Assembly: GCA_965243165.1 (NCBI GenBank)
Contig: OZ251535.1
Span: 1,302,001-1,366,000, forward strand
Reading direction: 5' to 3'
Source: CATQHD01 sp965243165
GTDB lineage: Bacteria > Actinomycetota > Acidimicrobiia > Spongiisociales > Spongiisociaceae
Length of the DNA: 64,000 nucleotides
Part shown: one piece after another, positions 9,225-19,273 of the stretch
How positions within the stretch are numbered: position 1 is the stretch's first letter
Layout: every line of letters begins with the position of its first letter
Made by a program: the position numbers and the translations under genes
The notes under the pieces: generated by a model
The model's input: the letters and a program-made list of their open reading frames with translations, nothing else
Databases searched by the model: none
Told to the model about the DNA's origin: nothing

Positions 9225-12200
9225 GTGTTGAGTCGGCGGCGTTGGTTGGGTTTGGGGTTGGCGGTTGGTTTGGTGTTGGGGGTGCTGCCGGTTGGTCCGC
9301 CGGGGGTGGTGGGTCAGTCGGCGACGATTACGTTGTCGTTCGACGACGGGGAGAGTACGCCGTCGGCGTTGACGGGGGTGGCGGAGGAGGGCGGCGGTCA
9401 GTCGGTGCGGGTGGTGGCGACGGCTTCGGCGGCTACGTCGGCGGCGGTTACGGTGAATGTGTCGATCGCGGCGGGTACGGCGACCGCGGCGACGGATTAT
9501 GCGGTTTCGGCGGCGTCGGCGACGGTGACGATCGCCAACGGGGATACGGTGGGGTATTCGGCGGCGTTGACGGTGACGCCGGTGGATGATGCGTTGGTGG
9601 AGGGGGATGAGACGATTGTGTTTTCGGCGACTACGTCGGCGACGGGTTATTCGGCGATTGCTGATGTGAGTTTGAACATCGAGGATGCTGATGTGATTAC
9701 GTTGTCGTTCGATGACGGGGCGGGCACGCCGTCGGCGGTGACGGGGGTGTCGGAGGAGGGCGGCGGTCAGTCGGTGCGGGTGGTGGCGACGGCTTCGGCG
9801 GCGACGTCGGCGGCGGTTACGGTGTCGGTGTCGATCGCGGCGGGTACGGCGACTGCGACGACGGATTATGCGGTTTCGGCTTCGTCGACGACGGTGACGA
9901 TCGCCAACGGGGATACGGTGGGGCAGTCGTCGGCGTTGACGGTGACTCCGGCCTCCGACGCGTTGGTGGAGGGGGATGAGACGATTGTGTTTTCGGGGTC
10001 TACGACGGCGACGGGTTATGCGGCGATTGCTGATGTGAGTTTGATTATTGGGGATGATGACAATGTGATTACGTTGTCGTTCGATGACGGGGAGAGTACG
10101 CCGTCGGCTGTGACGGGGGTGTCGGAGGGGGGCGGCGGTCGGTCGGTGCGGGTGGTGGCGACGGCTTCGGCGGCGTCGTCGGCGGCGGTGACGGTGGATG
10201 TGTCGGCGGCGGCGGGTACGGCGACTGCGGCGACGGATTATGCGGTTTCGGCTTCGTCGGCGTCGGTGACGATCGCGGCGGGGGATACGGTGGGTTATTC
10301 GGAGGTGTTGATGGTGACGCCGGTGGATGACTTGTTGGTGGAGGGGGATGAGACGATTGTGTTTTCGGGGTCTACGACCGTGCCGGGTCATGCGGCGATT
10401 GCTGATGTGAGTTTGGTTATTGGGGATGATGACAATGTGATTACGTTGTCGTTTGTGGATGAGGCGGGTGAGCCTGTTGGGGGGTTGGGGGAGGACGACG
10501 GGGCGCAGGCGGTGCGGTTGGTTGCTTCGGTTCCGGCGGGGGTGCAGGTGCCGGCGGATGTGGATGTGTCGGTGACGGTGGATGATGCTCCTGAGACGGC
10601 GACGCCGGGGGCGGGCGGGGATTATACGGCTTCTGGGATTCCTGCTTCGCTGACGCTTTCTATCGCTTCGGGTGGGACAGTGAGCGGGTCTTCGGGTGAT
10701 TTGGTGTTTACTGCTTTGTCGGATCGGGTGTTCGAGGATCACGAGATCGTGAGGAGGTTTACGGGTACGGCTTCGGGGTATACGGTCGAGGACGCTGATT
10801 TGCTGATCATGGACGCCGATCGTACGATTGTTTTTCATGTAGATGATGATCGTGGTAATATTATTAGGAGCGGGTCGTTGTACATGCGTGAGCGGGGCGA
10901 TCCGGTTGGCACTAATGAATGTGACTGCAATCGGGTGGGCCCGAGGCCTGGGTTCACTGTCCGGATAGACGGGGTTACGTCTTCTACTTACAGTCAGAAC
11001 TTGAGGATGCGTTTTGGCGGTATCAGCGGGACGGCGAAATACCCGTTCTATAATCCAGAGGGTCTGGGTGGATTTAATGATTTTTATTCCCTAGCAGACG
11101 AAAGCGGGAGGAGCAGGTGGTTGGAGTTGCCTGCGGGAAGTATTTACGCAATTAGCTGGTTCAATTCGGGCGAGAACTTTGATTCATGGAAGGATCATGT
11201 AGCGGAGCCGGATGAGATTGGTTACCTTGGGGCTCGTCCGTCGGGTGTTCATACTTTGGAGGGGTTTACGTTGGTCAATATTCCTTTGGTGATCATCGAT
11301 GATGATGTTCAGTTCAATCCTTTGGGGAGGAGTGTTACGTCGGTGACGGAGGGTTCAACGACGGCGGCTGTCAATATCAGTGCGCGTATGCATGCTAATT
11401 CTTCTCAATTGACGTCTGATACGGAGCTGTCGCTGTCGGTGTTGAGGGAAGATGATCCTGAGGTAGGGGTAGCGGGTGTTGATGATTTCTCTTACTCGGG
11501 TTTGACTGACGGGACTGTGGCGGCGGGGCAGATACACACTGGATCTTCTCCGGGGGTGTTGTCTGGACTGGCGGTTGTGGATGATACGGTGGTGGAGGGC
11601 CCGGAGCAGGTGAAGATCATGAGCTCCCCGGCTTTGGCGGCGGCGAAGCCGAATGGGGATGAAACTGATCAGGAGGTTACCTTCGACAGGCTGGAGACGC
11701 ACGTAACGATTGAGGATGATGATGCTGATATCAGTTTGTTGGTGTCGCCGGGGTCGGTGGTGGAGAAGGCAGGCGGTCAGACGGTGACGGTGGTGGCGGA
11801 GTTCGCGGGGTCGTCGTCGGTTTTGACGTCTGATACGGATGTGGAGGTGCAGATAGCCGGGGGTACGGCAACGTTGACGACTGATTTCACGGTTTCGGGT
11901 TTGGATGCCAACGATCGGTTGACGGTTACGATCCCGGCGGGCCGGACGTCGGGGTCGAAGACGTTTACGCTGACGGCGCTCGTCGACAGCGTGACGGAGT
12001 CCAGCGGGGAGACGGTTACGTTCGAGGGGCATGGAACCACGCGGGTGCGCGGGGCAGCCGTGACGGTTACGGGCGCCTCGCTGACGATCATGGATCCGGG
12101 TATGGAGGTGGTGTTGTCTTTGACGGACACGGGGATTTCTCCGGAGGCGTTGTCGGCGGTGGATGAGGACGGCGGAGCGAAGACGGTGCGGGTGACGGCT

Positions 12201-15200
12201 GCGGCGGGGGCGGCTGTGACGGGGAGTCAGACAATAACGGTTACGGTGGGCGCGGCGGGGAGTACAGCGGATGAGGGGGATGATTATACGGTTGATGCGT
12301 CTTCGGTTACGGTGACCATCGCGGATGGGGCTATGTCGGGGACGGCGGATGTGGTGATTACGCCTGTTTCGGATACGGTTACGGAGGATGATGAGACGAT
12401 CCGTTTCACGGGGGAATTGGCGAGTTATGTGGTTGCGCCGGTTTCGTTGGGAATCACCGACGCCGACCGGACTATCACGTTGGAGTTCGCTGTTACGGCG
12501 CCGCATCCGTTGGAGTTTCGGGAGGGGCGTTATAGTGATGAGTGGAGGAAGGTTACCGCCCGTGTGGAGGGTGTGTCTTCTACTTATTCCGGCAGTATCA
12601 GGGGGCGGGTCAGGCCAGAGGCCGGTACGGCAACGGTGGTTTCCACCGGCCCGTCGACCAGCGGGGATCTCTACAATTCACTCGAGCATGCTACTGACAC
12701 GAGTGAGCACAAGTATGTCGATATCGGTGCGGGTAATACGTCGGCGGGTGTTTGGTTCGTTTCGCGTGTCCTGGCGGATGACGCGGCGGAGCCGGTGGAG
12801 GATTTGTACTATACGTTGTCGGATTTGACTGATGGTTTTACGGTGGAGCGGGTGAGGGCGACATTGGTGGATCGGTTGGACACGGCGGTGGTGTTGACGC
12901 TGGGGGGTACGGGGGCTGCGGTGTCGGAGGACGGGGACCTTTCGGGTCTGTCGGTCACGGCCGGTTTTCCGTCTGGTGTTACTTCGAGCACGATTGGTTC
13001 TGATCTGGTGGTGACGTTGGACGCTCCGGAGGCGGGTACGGCGGGGGCGGATGATTTTTCGTGGACGCCGCCCGGGACTGCCGACACTTTGACGATCGAG
13101 GCGGGGCAGACGGCGAGTCCGGCGGTGTCGCCGGCGGGGGTGTCGATCACCGATGATTCGGTGGTGGAGAACCCGGAGACGCTGCAGCTGACCGGCAGCT
13201 ACACGCTGGACGGCGAAACCCGGAAGACGGAGGCGACGTTGACTATCGAGGACGACGACGCGAATGTGGTGTTGTCGGTGTCGCCGGGGACGGTGGTGGA
13301 GGGCGACACGGAGGAGGTGCGGGTTACCGCCCGGTTCGCGGGGTCGGCTACAGAGTTGACGTCGGATACGACGGTTACGGTTACCATCGCGGCGGGTACG
13401 GCGACGTTGACGACTGATTTCACTACGGACGCGACGGGCAATCAGGTGTCGGTGGTGATCCCGGCCGGGTCTCTGTCGGGCTCCGCGACGTTCAACCTGA
13501 CAGCGGAAACAGACAGCACCATGGAGGGGAAGGAGACGGTCACCTTGTCGGGGGCGGGGACGATCGGGTCGCAGACGTTGAGGGTTACGGGCGCTGCGGT
13601 GAACATCGTCGATTCGGGTATTACGTTGGCGGTGGATGCGGATGCGGATACGACGAATAATCAATCGTCGGTGGGGGAGGAGGGGGGCACCAAGATGGTG
13701 GAGGTTACGGTTACGTTGCCGACGGCGCCTTCGGGGAGCGCCGAGGTGGTGGGGTTGAATGTGGTGGGCGGCACGGCGGTGTTGGACGGGGATTCGGAGT
13801 TCGGGGTGGGGGAGGACTTCCGGGTGACGTATCCGTCGCCGCAGTCACCGCCGCCGCCGACGGGTCATAGTTTGGCGGTTGAGGTTGCTGATGGTGCTAC
13901 GACGGGGTCGGCGACGTTTACGGTGGTGTTGAACGACGACGATGTTGCTGAGGGTTCTGCGGCGGAGACGGTGGTGATCGAAGGCGCCGCTGTCACCTAC
14001 GGCGGTGGTACGTATGAGGTGGTGTCGACCAGTTTTGGGATCACCGACGACGACGCGTCGCCCACCACTATTGGTTTGTCCTTGCTGGACAGCGGCGGGG
14101 AGGACTTGACGGAGGCCGGCGAAGGCGGCGGTACGGTTCGGGTGCGGGTGAAGGCCGCCTTGGCGGGGGACAAGGTGCTGCCCCGGTCGGTGACGGTTCC
14201 GCTGGTGGTGGGTCAGTCGGGCGGAGCCGCGGCGGGGACGGATTTCAAGTCGGTCTCGTCGCTGGCGGTGACGATTCCGCCTCATGAGGATGAGGGAACC
14301 GTTGAGTTCGATCTGGAGCTGATAGACGATACGAGGTTGGAGGGCACCGAGGAATTGACGATCCACGGCGGCACTCTGGGGGTTGCTCTGACCGATTTGG
14401 GGTTCACCGCGGTCGAGTCCGATTCGTTGACCATCGTGGACAACGACATCATCCTGGGTTTGTTGGACGCTGACGGGGACCCGCTGACCAAGGTTCTGGA
14501 AGGCACCAGCCCCCAGGTGCGGGTGCAGGTGTCGTATTCAGGGACTTCTACGTCATCCTCTCCTCGGGTGGTGGAGATATCCGTTGAAGACGGCACCGCC
14601 GCGGCCGGGAGTGATTACACCGTTGCCCGGGTGGACCCGGTTCTCGTACCTCGGAACCGGAACAGCGACAGTTGGCCTATTCCGGGTTTGAGCTTGACCG
14701 ACAACCGCGATTTTGATGGTGACAAGACGTTGCGGGTGTCCGCCTCGGCGGAGGGGTTCGACATCGCCCCGGTGGAGCTCATCATTCAGGACAACGAGAT
14801 CCGGTTGTCGTTGAACCAGGCGTCGGTGCGGGAGGACGCAGGGCGGATCACCCGCACGGTCACCGCCCAGGCGGGTTCCGCACCCCCCGAGGACCTGGTT
14901 GTCAACATTGTGGTCGGTGGGGGCCGTTCGTCGGGGAATGGTTACACCCGTTTGAGTCCGGCCCGGTTCTCGGTCACGATCCCCGCCGGGGAGACGTCGG
15001 GATCCAGATCGTTCTCCATGACCGTGACCGACGACTCCACCCCCGGCAATTCCAAGACGGTGGCGGTTACGGGCTCCGCGTCGGGGTTCGACATTTCGGC
15101 GGCTCGTTTGACCATCACCGACGACGGCGACACCGCCGCACCCCCGTCCCCGCCCCCATCAGGCGGCGGCGGCGGAGGAGGCGGCGGCGGTGCTCCACCC

Positions 15201-15932
15201 CCATCAGGCGGAGGCGGCGGGGGCGGCGGTGCTCCACCCCCGGCCGGAGGCGGCGGAGGCGGCGGCGGAGGAGGGGGCGGTGGTGCTCCGCCCCCGGCCG
15301 GAGGAGGCGCCCAGCCCCCGGCCCAGCCGCCCGCACCGGCCTGCGTCGGCCGGTTCTGCGACGACGACGGCAACGTCCACCAAGACAACATCGAACGCAT
15401 CGCCGTGTGGCAGATCACCCTCGGTTGCGACGCCCAAGACGCCACCAAATACTGCCCCGACGCCCAGATCACCCGCAGGCAGATGTCCGCCTTCCTGCAT
15501 CGGGCCGTTTCCCAACGGTGGACCATCCAAGCCCCCGAAGGGATCGAACTCACCGACGTCGAAGCCGACGAATGGTTCCGCCCCTTCGCGGAATGGGTCG
15601 TCTCCGTCGGAGCCTTCAGCGCCCCCGAGGGCGTGTTCAACCCCGGCGGGGTGGTCACCCGGGCGGATATGGCGATCATGATGATCGGCGCGTTCCCCCA
15701 CCTCGACGCCGTCCCCACCGAAGCGAGCCGGTTCGGCGACGTCGAGGGCCTCTCCCCCGAAGTGTTGGCCGCCCTCGAAGGGATGTACCAGACGGGCGTT
15801 ACCCGAGGATGTTCCGCCGAACCCCTCAACTACTGCCCTGCCCAGCCGGTTACCCGGGCGCAGATGGCGTCGTTCTTCGTCCGAGCCGTCAACCTCGCCC
15901 CCGCCGACACCCAACCCACCGCCGGCACCTGA
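9225..15932 (+). CDS. Calx-beta repeat / SLH surface protein, copy 3
   Basis: The 2235-residue frame opens at GTG 9225. Its signal peptide matches that of copy 2 (SRRRWLGLGLAVGLVLG...). About fifteen Calx-beta-like units follow; the first three are close tandem repeats (ITLSFDDG...TPSA), one more than in copy 2. The Gly/Pro linker differs in the length of each Gly run, and the three-motif SLH end is almost identical. Central units near residues 540-700 diverge strongly from copy 2, while the last 700 residues match copy 1 closely, so the paralogs look like mosaics. The intended start is probably ATG 9188 through a 12-G tract that is now out of frame. Role as a displayed adhesin is inference. 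Confidence 0.88.
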   Translation: MLSRRRWLGLGLAVGLVLGVLPVGPPGVVGQSATITLSFDDGESTPSALTGVAEEGGGQSVRVVATASAATSAAVTVNVSIAAGTATAATDYAVSAASATVTIANGDTVGYSAALTVTPVDDALVEGDETIVFSATTSATGYSAIADVSLNIEDADVITLSFDDGAGTPSAVTGVSEEGGGQSVRVVATASAATSAAVTVSVSIAAGTATATTDYAVSASSTTVTIANGDTVGQSSALTVTPASDALVEGDETIVFSGSTTATGYAAIADVSLIIGDDDNVITLSFDDGESTPSAVTGVSEGGGGRSVRVVATASAASSAAVTVDVSAAAGTATAATDYAVSASSASVTIAAGDTVGYSEVLMVTPVDDLLVEGDETIVFSGSTTVPGHAAIADVSLVIGDDDNVITLSFVDEAGEPVGGLGEDDGAQAVRLVASVPAGVQVPADVDVSVTVDDAPETATPGAGGDYTASGIPASLTLSIASGGTVSGSSGDLVFTALSDRVFEDHEIVRRFTGTASGYTVEDADLLIMDADRTIVFHVDDDRGNIIRSGSLYMRERGDPVGTNECDCNRVGPRPGFTVRIDGVTSSTYSQNLRMRFGGISGTAKYPFYNPEGLGGFNDFYSLADESGRSRWLELPAGSIYAISWFNSGENFDSWKDHVAEPDEIGYLGARPSGVHTLEGFTLVNIPLVIIDDDVQFNPLGRSVTSVTEGSTTAAVNISARMHANSSQLTSDTELSLSVLREDDPEVGVAGVDDFSYSGLTDGTVAAGQIHTGSSPGVLSGLAVVDDTVVEGPEQVKIMSSPALAAAKPNGDETDQEVTFDRLETHVTIEDDDADISLLVSPGSVVEKAGGQTVTVVAEFAGSSSVLTSDTDVEVQIAGGTATLTTDFTVSGLDANDRLTVTIPAGRTSGSKTFTLTALVDSVTESSGETVTFEGHGTTRVRGAAVTVTGASLTIMDPGMEVVLSLTDTGISPEALSAVDEDGGAKTVRVTAAAGAAVTGSQTITVTVGAAGSTADEGDDYTVDASSVTVTIADGAMSGTADVVITPVSDTVTEDDETIRFTGELASYVVAPVSLGITDADRTITLEFAVTAPHPLEFREGRYSDEWRKVTARVEGVSSTYSGSIRGRVRPEAGTATVVSTGPSTSGDLYNSLEHATDTSEHKYVDIGAGNTSAGVWFVSRVLADDAAEPVEDLYYTLSDLTDGFTVERVRATLVDRLDTAVVLTLGGTGAAVSEDGDLSGLSVTAGFPSGVTSSTIGSDLVVTLDAPEAGTAGADDFSWTPPGTADTLTIEAGQTASPAVSPAGVSITDDSVVENPETLQLTGSYTLDGETRKTEATLTIEDDDANVVLSVSPGTVVEGDTEEVRVTARFAGSATELTSDTTVTVTIAAGTATLTTDFTTDATGNQVSVVIPAGSLSGSATFNLTAETDSTMEGKETVTLSGAGTIGSQTLRVTGAAVNIVDSGITLAVDADADTTNNQSSVGEEGGTKMVEVTVTLPTAPSGSAEVVGLNVVGGTAVLDGDSEFGVGEDFRVTYPSPQSPPPPTGHSLAVEVADGATTGSATFTVVLNDDDVAEGSAAETVVIEGAAVTYGGGTYEVVSTSFGITDDDASPTTIGLSLLDSGGEDLTEAGEGGGTVRVRVKAALAGDKVLPRSVTVPLVVGQSGGAAAGTDFKSVSSLAVTIPPHEDEGTVEFDLELIDDTRLEGTEELTIHGGTLGVALTDLGFTAVESDSLTIVDNDIILGLLDADGDPLTKVLEGTSPQVRVQVSYSGTSTSSSPRVVEISVEDGTAAAGSDYTVARVDPVLVPRNRNSDSWPIPGLSLTDNRDFDGDKTLRVSASAEGFDIAPVELIIQDNEIRLSLNQASVREDAGRITRTVTAQAGSAPPEDLVVNIVVGGGRSSGNGYTRLSPARFSVTIPAGETSGSRSFSMTVTDDSTPGNSKTVAVTGSASGFDISAARLTITDDGDTAAPPSPPPSGGGGGGGGGGAPPPSGGGGGGGGAPPPAGGGGGGGGGGGGGAPPPAGGGAQPPAQPPAPACVGRFCDDDGNVHQDNIERIAVWQITLGCDAQDATKYCPDAQITRRQMSAFLHRAVSQRWTIQAPEGIELTDVEADEWFRPFAEWVVSVGAFSAPEGVFNPGGVVTRADMAIMMIGAFPHLDAVPTEASRFGDVEGLSPEVLAALEGMYQTGVTRGCSAEPLNYCPAQPVTRAQMASFFVRAVNLAPADTQPTAGT

Positions 15933-15950
15933 CCGCAGCTGCTTCTTTAT

Positions 15951-15990
15951 CCGGCCCGGCCTCCCCAGCCAACCCAGGAGGCCGGGCCGG
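15951..15990 (+). terminator. GC-rich hairpin terminator after copy 3
   Basis: A perfect 14-bp stem with a 12-nt loop, identical to the element after copy 2 and 18 nt past the stop codon. It closes the three-gene array. Confidence 0.6.
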
Positions 15991-16310
15991 AACCGCCCCC
16001 CGGACCTGCGCAACCCGGTCCCAGCCCCCCGGATCGAGGCGGCCGGGTCAGAAGCCTCCGGTGAAGCGGCGGGTGTGGATGTAGAGGCCGATAACGGGCA
16101 GATGAAATGCACGCCTGCATCCCTTCTGACCTGGGGTGATCACAATGAGATACTGTCTGATCAGAACTTGAGGTTCACCTGCCGGGTGAACGCCGCCGCT
16201 TCGGGGGTCTGGGATGTACAGGCCGGTGAACAGGCGCGGCCAGCGGCCCGCCCCGCGTGGATATGAATAATCGGGCTAGAGACCCCTAAAAATCCGATGC
16301 CCCCTCAAGA

Positions 16311-17206
16311 GGGACGAGCAGACAGAGCCGACCAGGTGATTTGGATGCGTTGGCCTCACGGCGAAACCCCCGGCAGAAAACCCGCTGACCAGCAACGACC
16401 TCTATCCCCCTCTGCCATCAGCTCGTCTTCTCGAACTGAACCAATCCGAGCAGCAAACTGAACCCAACCCGAGCAGCACCCCGATTTTCGCGTTCTCCGC
16501 CCCCCGCCCCGGCTTCGCCGGGTCTCCCGCCCCCGCCGCCGCCGATCCATTGTTTTCGGGCGCTGGGGGCGTGTTGGGGCCCTCTGCGCTCGATCCGCCT
16601 CGGCACAGCCAGGTTGGCCGCCTTGCCCTTGGAGTTTTGGCTCTGGGCGGAGCGGCCTCTGTATGACCGCAGCATCCGGATCGGCTGCGGTTTCTGTACC
16701 GCCCCAAGGTATCAGGGGGCTGTGACAACTTTCGGCAGCCGGATGGAAGATGATGAAATGAACGGAACCGGGCCTGAGCACACACACACTGTTTTTCGCG
16801 TTCTCTGCCCCCCGGCCCCGGCTTCGCCGGGTCTCCCGCCCCCGCCGCCTCCGATCCATTGTTTTCGGGCGCTGGGGGCGTGTTGGGGCCCTCTGCGCTC
16901 GATTCGCCTCGGCACAGCCAGGTTGGCCGCCTTGCCCTTGGAGTTTTGGCTCTGGGCGGGGCGGCCTCTGTATGACCGCAGCATCCGGATCGGCTGCGGT
17001 TTGTGTCCGCCTCAAGGTATCAGGGGGGTGTGACAACTTTCGGCAGCCGGATGGAAGGCGGGCTCCGCCGGCCCTGGTTGGAGGACGAGCGGATATGGGC
17101 TGACCAGGTTGTTCGGGTGCGTTGGCCCGGCGGCGAAATTCCTGGCAGGCAACCCCGCCGTCTGCCGGCAAACTTCTATCCTTCTCTGCCTATCCGCTCA
17201 TCTTCT
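16311..17206 (+). repeat. Non-coding repeat block beta-alpha-alpha-beta, left of the LRR gene
   Basis: The gene-free stretch 15991-17223 holds two repeat types. Type beta (about 16311-16432 and 17084-17206) is about 120 bp, begins with GACGAGC and ends with the near-inverse GCTC(A/G)TC, and has GGCGAAA and GGCAG(A/G)(A/C)AACCC in its core. Type alpha (about 16483-16745 and 16793-17052) is about 260 bp, opening at TTTTCGCGTTCTC and closing at GTATCAGGGGG.TGTGACA. The two alpha copies are about 90 percent alike by eye. All four have the same orientation. They contain no credible gene; the frames through them are GC-skew artefacts. MITE-like or structured-RNA identity is unresolved. Confidence 0.7.
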
Positions 17207-17223
17207 AAGCCTGATGGCCGACA

Positions 17224-19218
17224 TCACGCCGCTAAGGACAGCAAAAGGGCTCGCGAGAGCAAGGCTGCCATCTGCCCTCTGGTGATGGGTTGGTCGGGGC
17301 AATAGCGGAGCGGGGCGGTTGCACACCCGTCACCGATACCCGCCGCTTTCAGGGCTTCTGCGGCTCGGACAACTCGGTCGGGTTGATCCGACATGTCGGC
17401 GAACAACCCTTGCACCCTTACGGAAGGAGTGATGAGGTCGAAGATGGAGGCGATCATTTCGGCTATTTCTGCTCTGGTTACTATCCCGTCCGGATTGAAC
17501 TCACCGCCCGGCGGCCGCATTACTTCCCTCATTATTTGCTGCTCAACCGCCCACTCCATATAATGTTGGTAATTTTCTTCGTAGTCTACGCCTTCTATCT
17601 CGTTGGGCATTATCCAGCTTACTTCCCGCGGAAATGACTCCAAAATTGCCGCCGCCCTATACAGGAAGGCCGCCATCTGCTTTCGGGTGATAGTATCATC
17701 CGGGCAGAATCTGCCGCCGCCGCATTCTTGGGCTATCCTGTCGGAAACTATATGTTCTATATATGGTTCGTGTTCATGGCAGTCGTCATCCGAGAACTGT
17801 CCGGCAGGTTTCAAGCGGCCTTCGGAGTCCAAAAGCAGGTCGTGGAGCTCTACTGGGATGGCGCTGCTCAACTGATTGGGATGCAGATTCAGGAATATCA
17901 GGCCTGGGATTTGGCTGAGTTCGCGGGGGACAGCGCCGGTCAGCTGATTGCAGCCCAGATGCAACCAACCCAGATTGGTTAGTTTCGATAATTCTGGTGG
18001 TATACTGCCTGTCAACTCATTGTGGTACAGATTGAGGGTTCGTAGATTGGTCAGTTGTGAGAGTTGGGTCGGTATAGGTCCGGTCAATCTATTTCTATCC
18101 AGCCCCAGATCTTCAAGGTTGGTTAGTCGGGCGAGCTCGGCTGGTATGGGTCCGGTTAGCCGGTTGTCTCCCAGCCATAGAGCACTGAGGTTCGTAAGCT
18201 GAGAGAGTTGTTTGGGCAGCGGTCCGGTCAAATTGTTTCCCCCCAGTGCGATTGCTGATAGGTCGGTCATTCGGCCAAGTTGAGGTGGTATGGAGCCGGT
18301 CAGGTTGTTGTTGTACAGATAGAGAATACCCAGGTTGGTGAGTTGTGAGAGCTCTGGCGGTATAGAACCGACTAATTGATTGTCGCCTAGATCGAGGATT
18401 GACAGATTGGCGAGCTGGGACAGTTCTTTGGGTATAGGCCCGGTCAATCGGTTGCCTTGCAATATCAGCATTACTAAGTTGGTCATTTGAGATAGCTCGA
18501 CGGGTATAGGTCCGCTCAGACGGTTGCCGGACATGTTAGAGGCTGTCAGCTTGGTTAGTTGGCCCAATTGGGCTGGGACAGGCCCCGATAGTTTGTTTGC
18601 GAACAGATGCATGGCGGTCAGATTGGTCAGGTTTCCGAACTCACTGGGGATAGGACCGGTCAGCTCATTCAGGCCTAGATTCATCGTATGCAGTTTGGTG
18701 AGGTTTCCGAGCTGAGGCGGGATGGGGCCGGTCAGGTCGTTCTTGCGAAGGTAAAGCAATTCCAGGTTGGTGAGCCGTCCGAGTTCGGCTGGGATAGCGC
18801 CCGAGTGGTTTCCGCGCAGGTGCAGCACTTCGAGGTGGGTCAGGTCTCCGATTTGGGGCGGGATGGGGCCGGCAACGTCGCTCACTCTGAGTTCGGAGAC
18901 CCGTTGGTTCTTCATCTCAACGCCGATCCACGAGGTGATCGGTGCGTTGTCGCCTCTGCCCCATTGCCGCAGGTAATGGTCGGCCTCAAGGCCGGCGTTG
19001 TCAGGGTGGCGGGTCCAGACATTGCGGACGGCGACCAATGCCCGGCAGTCATCGACCAGCCCCTGAGGGGAGGGGTCGTCGACGAAGGTCCCGTCGTAGC
19101 AACCGAGAGCGCTGAGGTCGGGGATGGGGTTGCTCTGCGCACCGGCGGACAGCACCAAGGCGGCGGTCAGTCCGGCGGCGCCCAGGATCGGGGCAGCGGG
19201 ACAGCGGATTTTCTTCAT
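17224..19218 (-). CDS. Secreted leucine-rich-repeat protein with C-terminal SLH region
   Basis: 664 residues starting at ATG 19218. A signal peptide (MKK, hydrophobic to about residue 27) is followed by an N-cap region. Fourteen consecutive 24-residue plant-type LRRs follow, of the form GPIPxxLxxLTNLxxLxLxxNxLT, plus a partial fifteenth (about residues 119-465). The C-terminal 180 residues carry SLH-like motifs (RFCPDDTITRKQMAAF, NPDGIVTRAEIAEM, RYCPDQPITRGQMAAL), with the same paired-Cys style as the giant proteins nearby. This indicates a wall-anchored protein with a recognition surface. It is transcribed convergently to the Calx-beta array and bracketed by direct copies of the beta/alpha repeats. 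The ligand is unknown. Confidence 0.88.
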   Translation of the reverse strand: MKKIRCPAAPILGAAGLTAALVLSAGAQSNPIPDLSALGCYDGTFVDDPSPQGLVDDCRALVAVRNVWTRHPDNAGLEADHYLRQWGRGDNAPITSWIGVEMKNQRVSELRVSDVAGPIPPQIGDLTHLEVLHLRGNHSGAIPAELGRLTNLELLYLRKNDLTGPIPPQLGNLTKLHTMNLGLNELTGPIPSEFGNLTNLTAMHLFANKLSGPVPAQLGQLTKLTASNMSGNRLSGPIPVELSQMTNLVMLILQGNRLTGPIPKELSQLANLSILDLGDNQLVGSIPPELSQLTNLGILYLYNNNLTGSIPPQLGRMTDLSAIALGGNNLTGPLPKQLSQLTNLSALWLGDNRLTGPIPAELARLTNLEDLGLDRNRLTGPIPTQLSQLTNLRTLNLYHNELTGSIPPELSKLTNLGWLHLGCNQLTGAVPRELSQIPGLIFLNLHPNQLSSAIPVELHDLLLDSEGRLKPAGQFSDDDCHEHEPYIEHIVSDRIAQECGGGRFCPDDTITRKQMAAFLYRAAAILESFPREVSWIMPNEIEGVDYEENYQHYMEWAVEQQIMREVMRPPGGEFNPDGIVTRAEIAEMIASIFDLITPSVRVQGLFADMSDQPDRVVRAAEALKAAGIGDGCATAPLRYCPDQPITRGQMAALLSRALLLSLAA

Positions 19219-19273
19219 CGGTATTCCGGCGGTTGGGCCTGTAGGTCGAACTCCAAGTAAACCCTAACCCGAT

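Noticed and set aside
2270..15829. Long open frames antisense to the Calx-beta genes (Arg/His-rich or Pro-rich, up to about 570 codons)
   Set aside because: They arise from the biased codon pattern of the repeats on the plus strand, have no Shine-Dalgarno or domain, and repeat with the same period as the sense gene.
16311..16432. Beta repeat as a known riboswitch
   Set aside because: Its core does not match the cobalamin, TPP, SAM or c-di-GMP consensus that I can recall, and copies do not lie in leaders of same-strand genes.
16356..17171. Open frames of 80-270 codons inside the alpha/beta repeats, on both strands
   Set aside because: They recur wherever the repeat occurs, in any orientation, without conserved starts; composition is Pro/Arg/Gly only.
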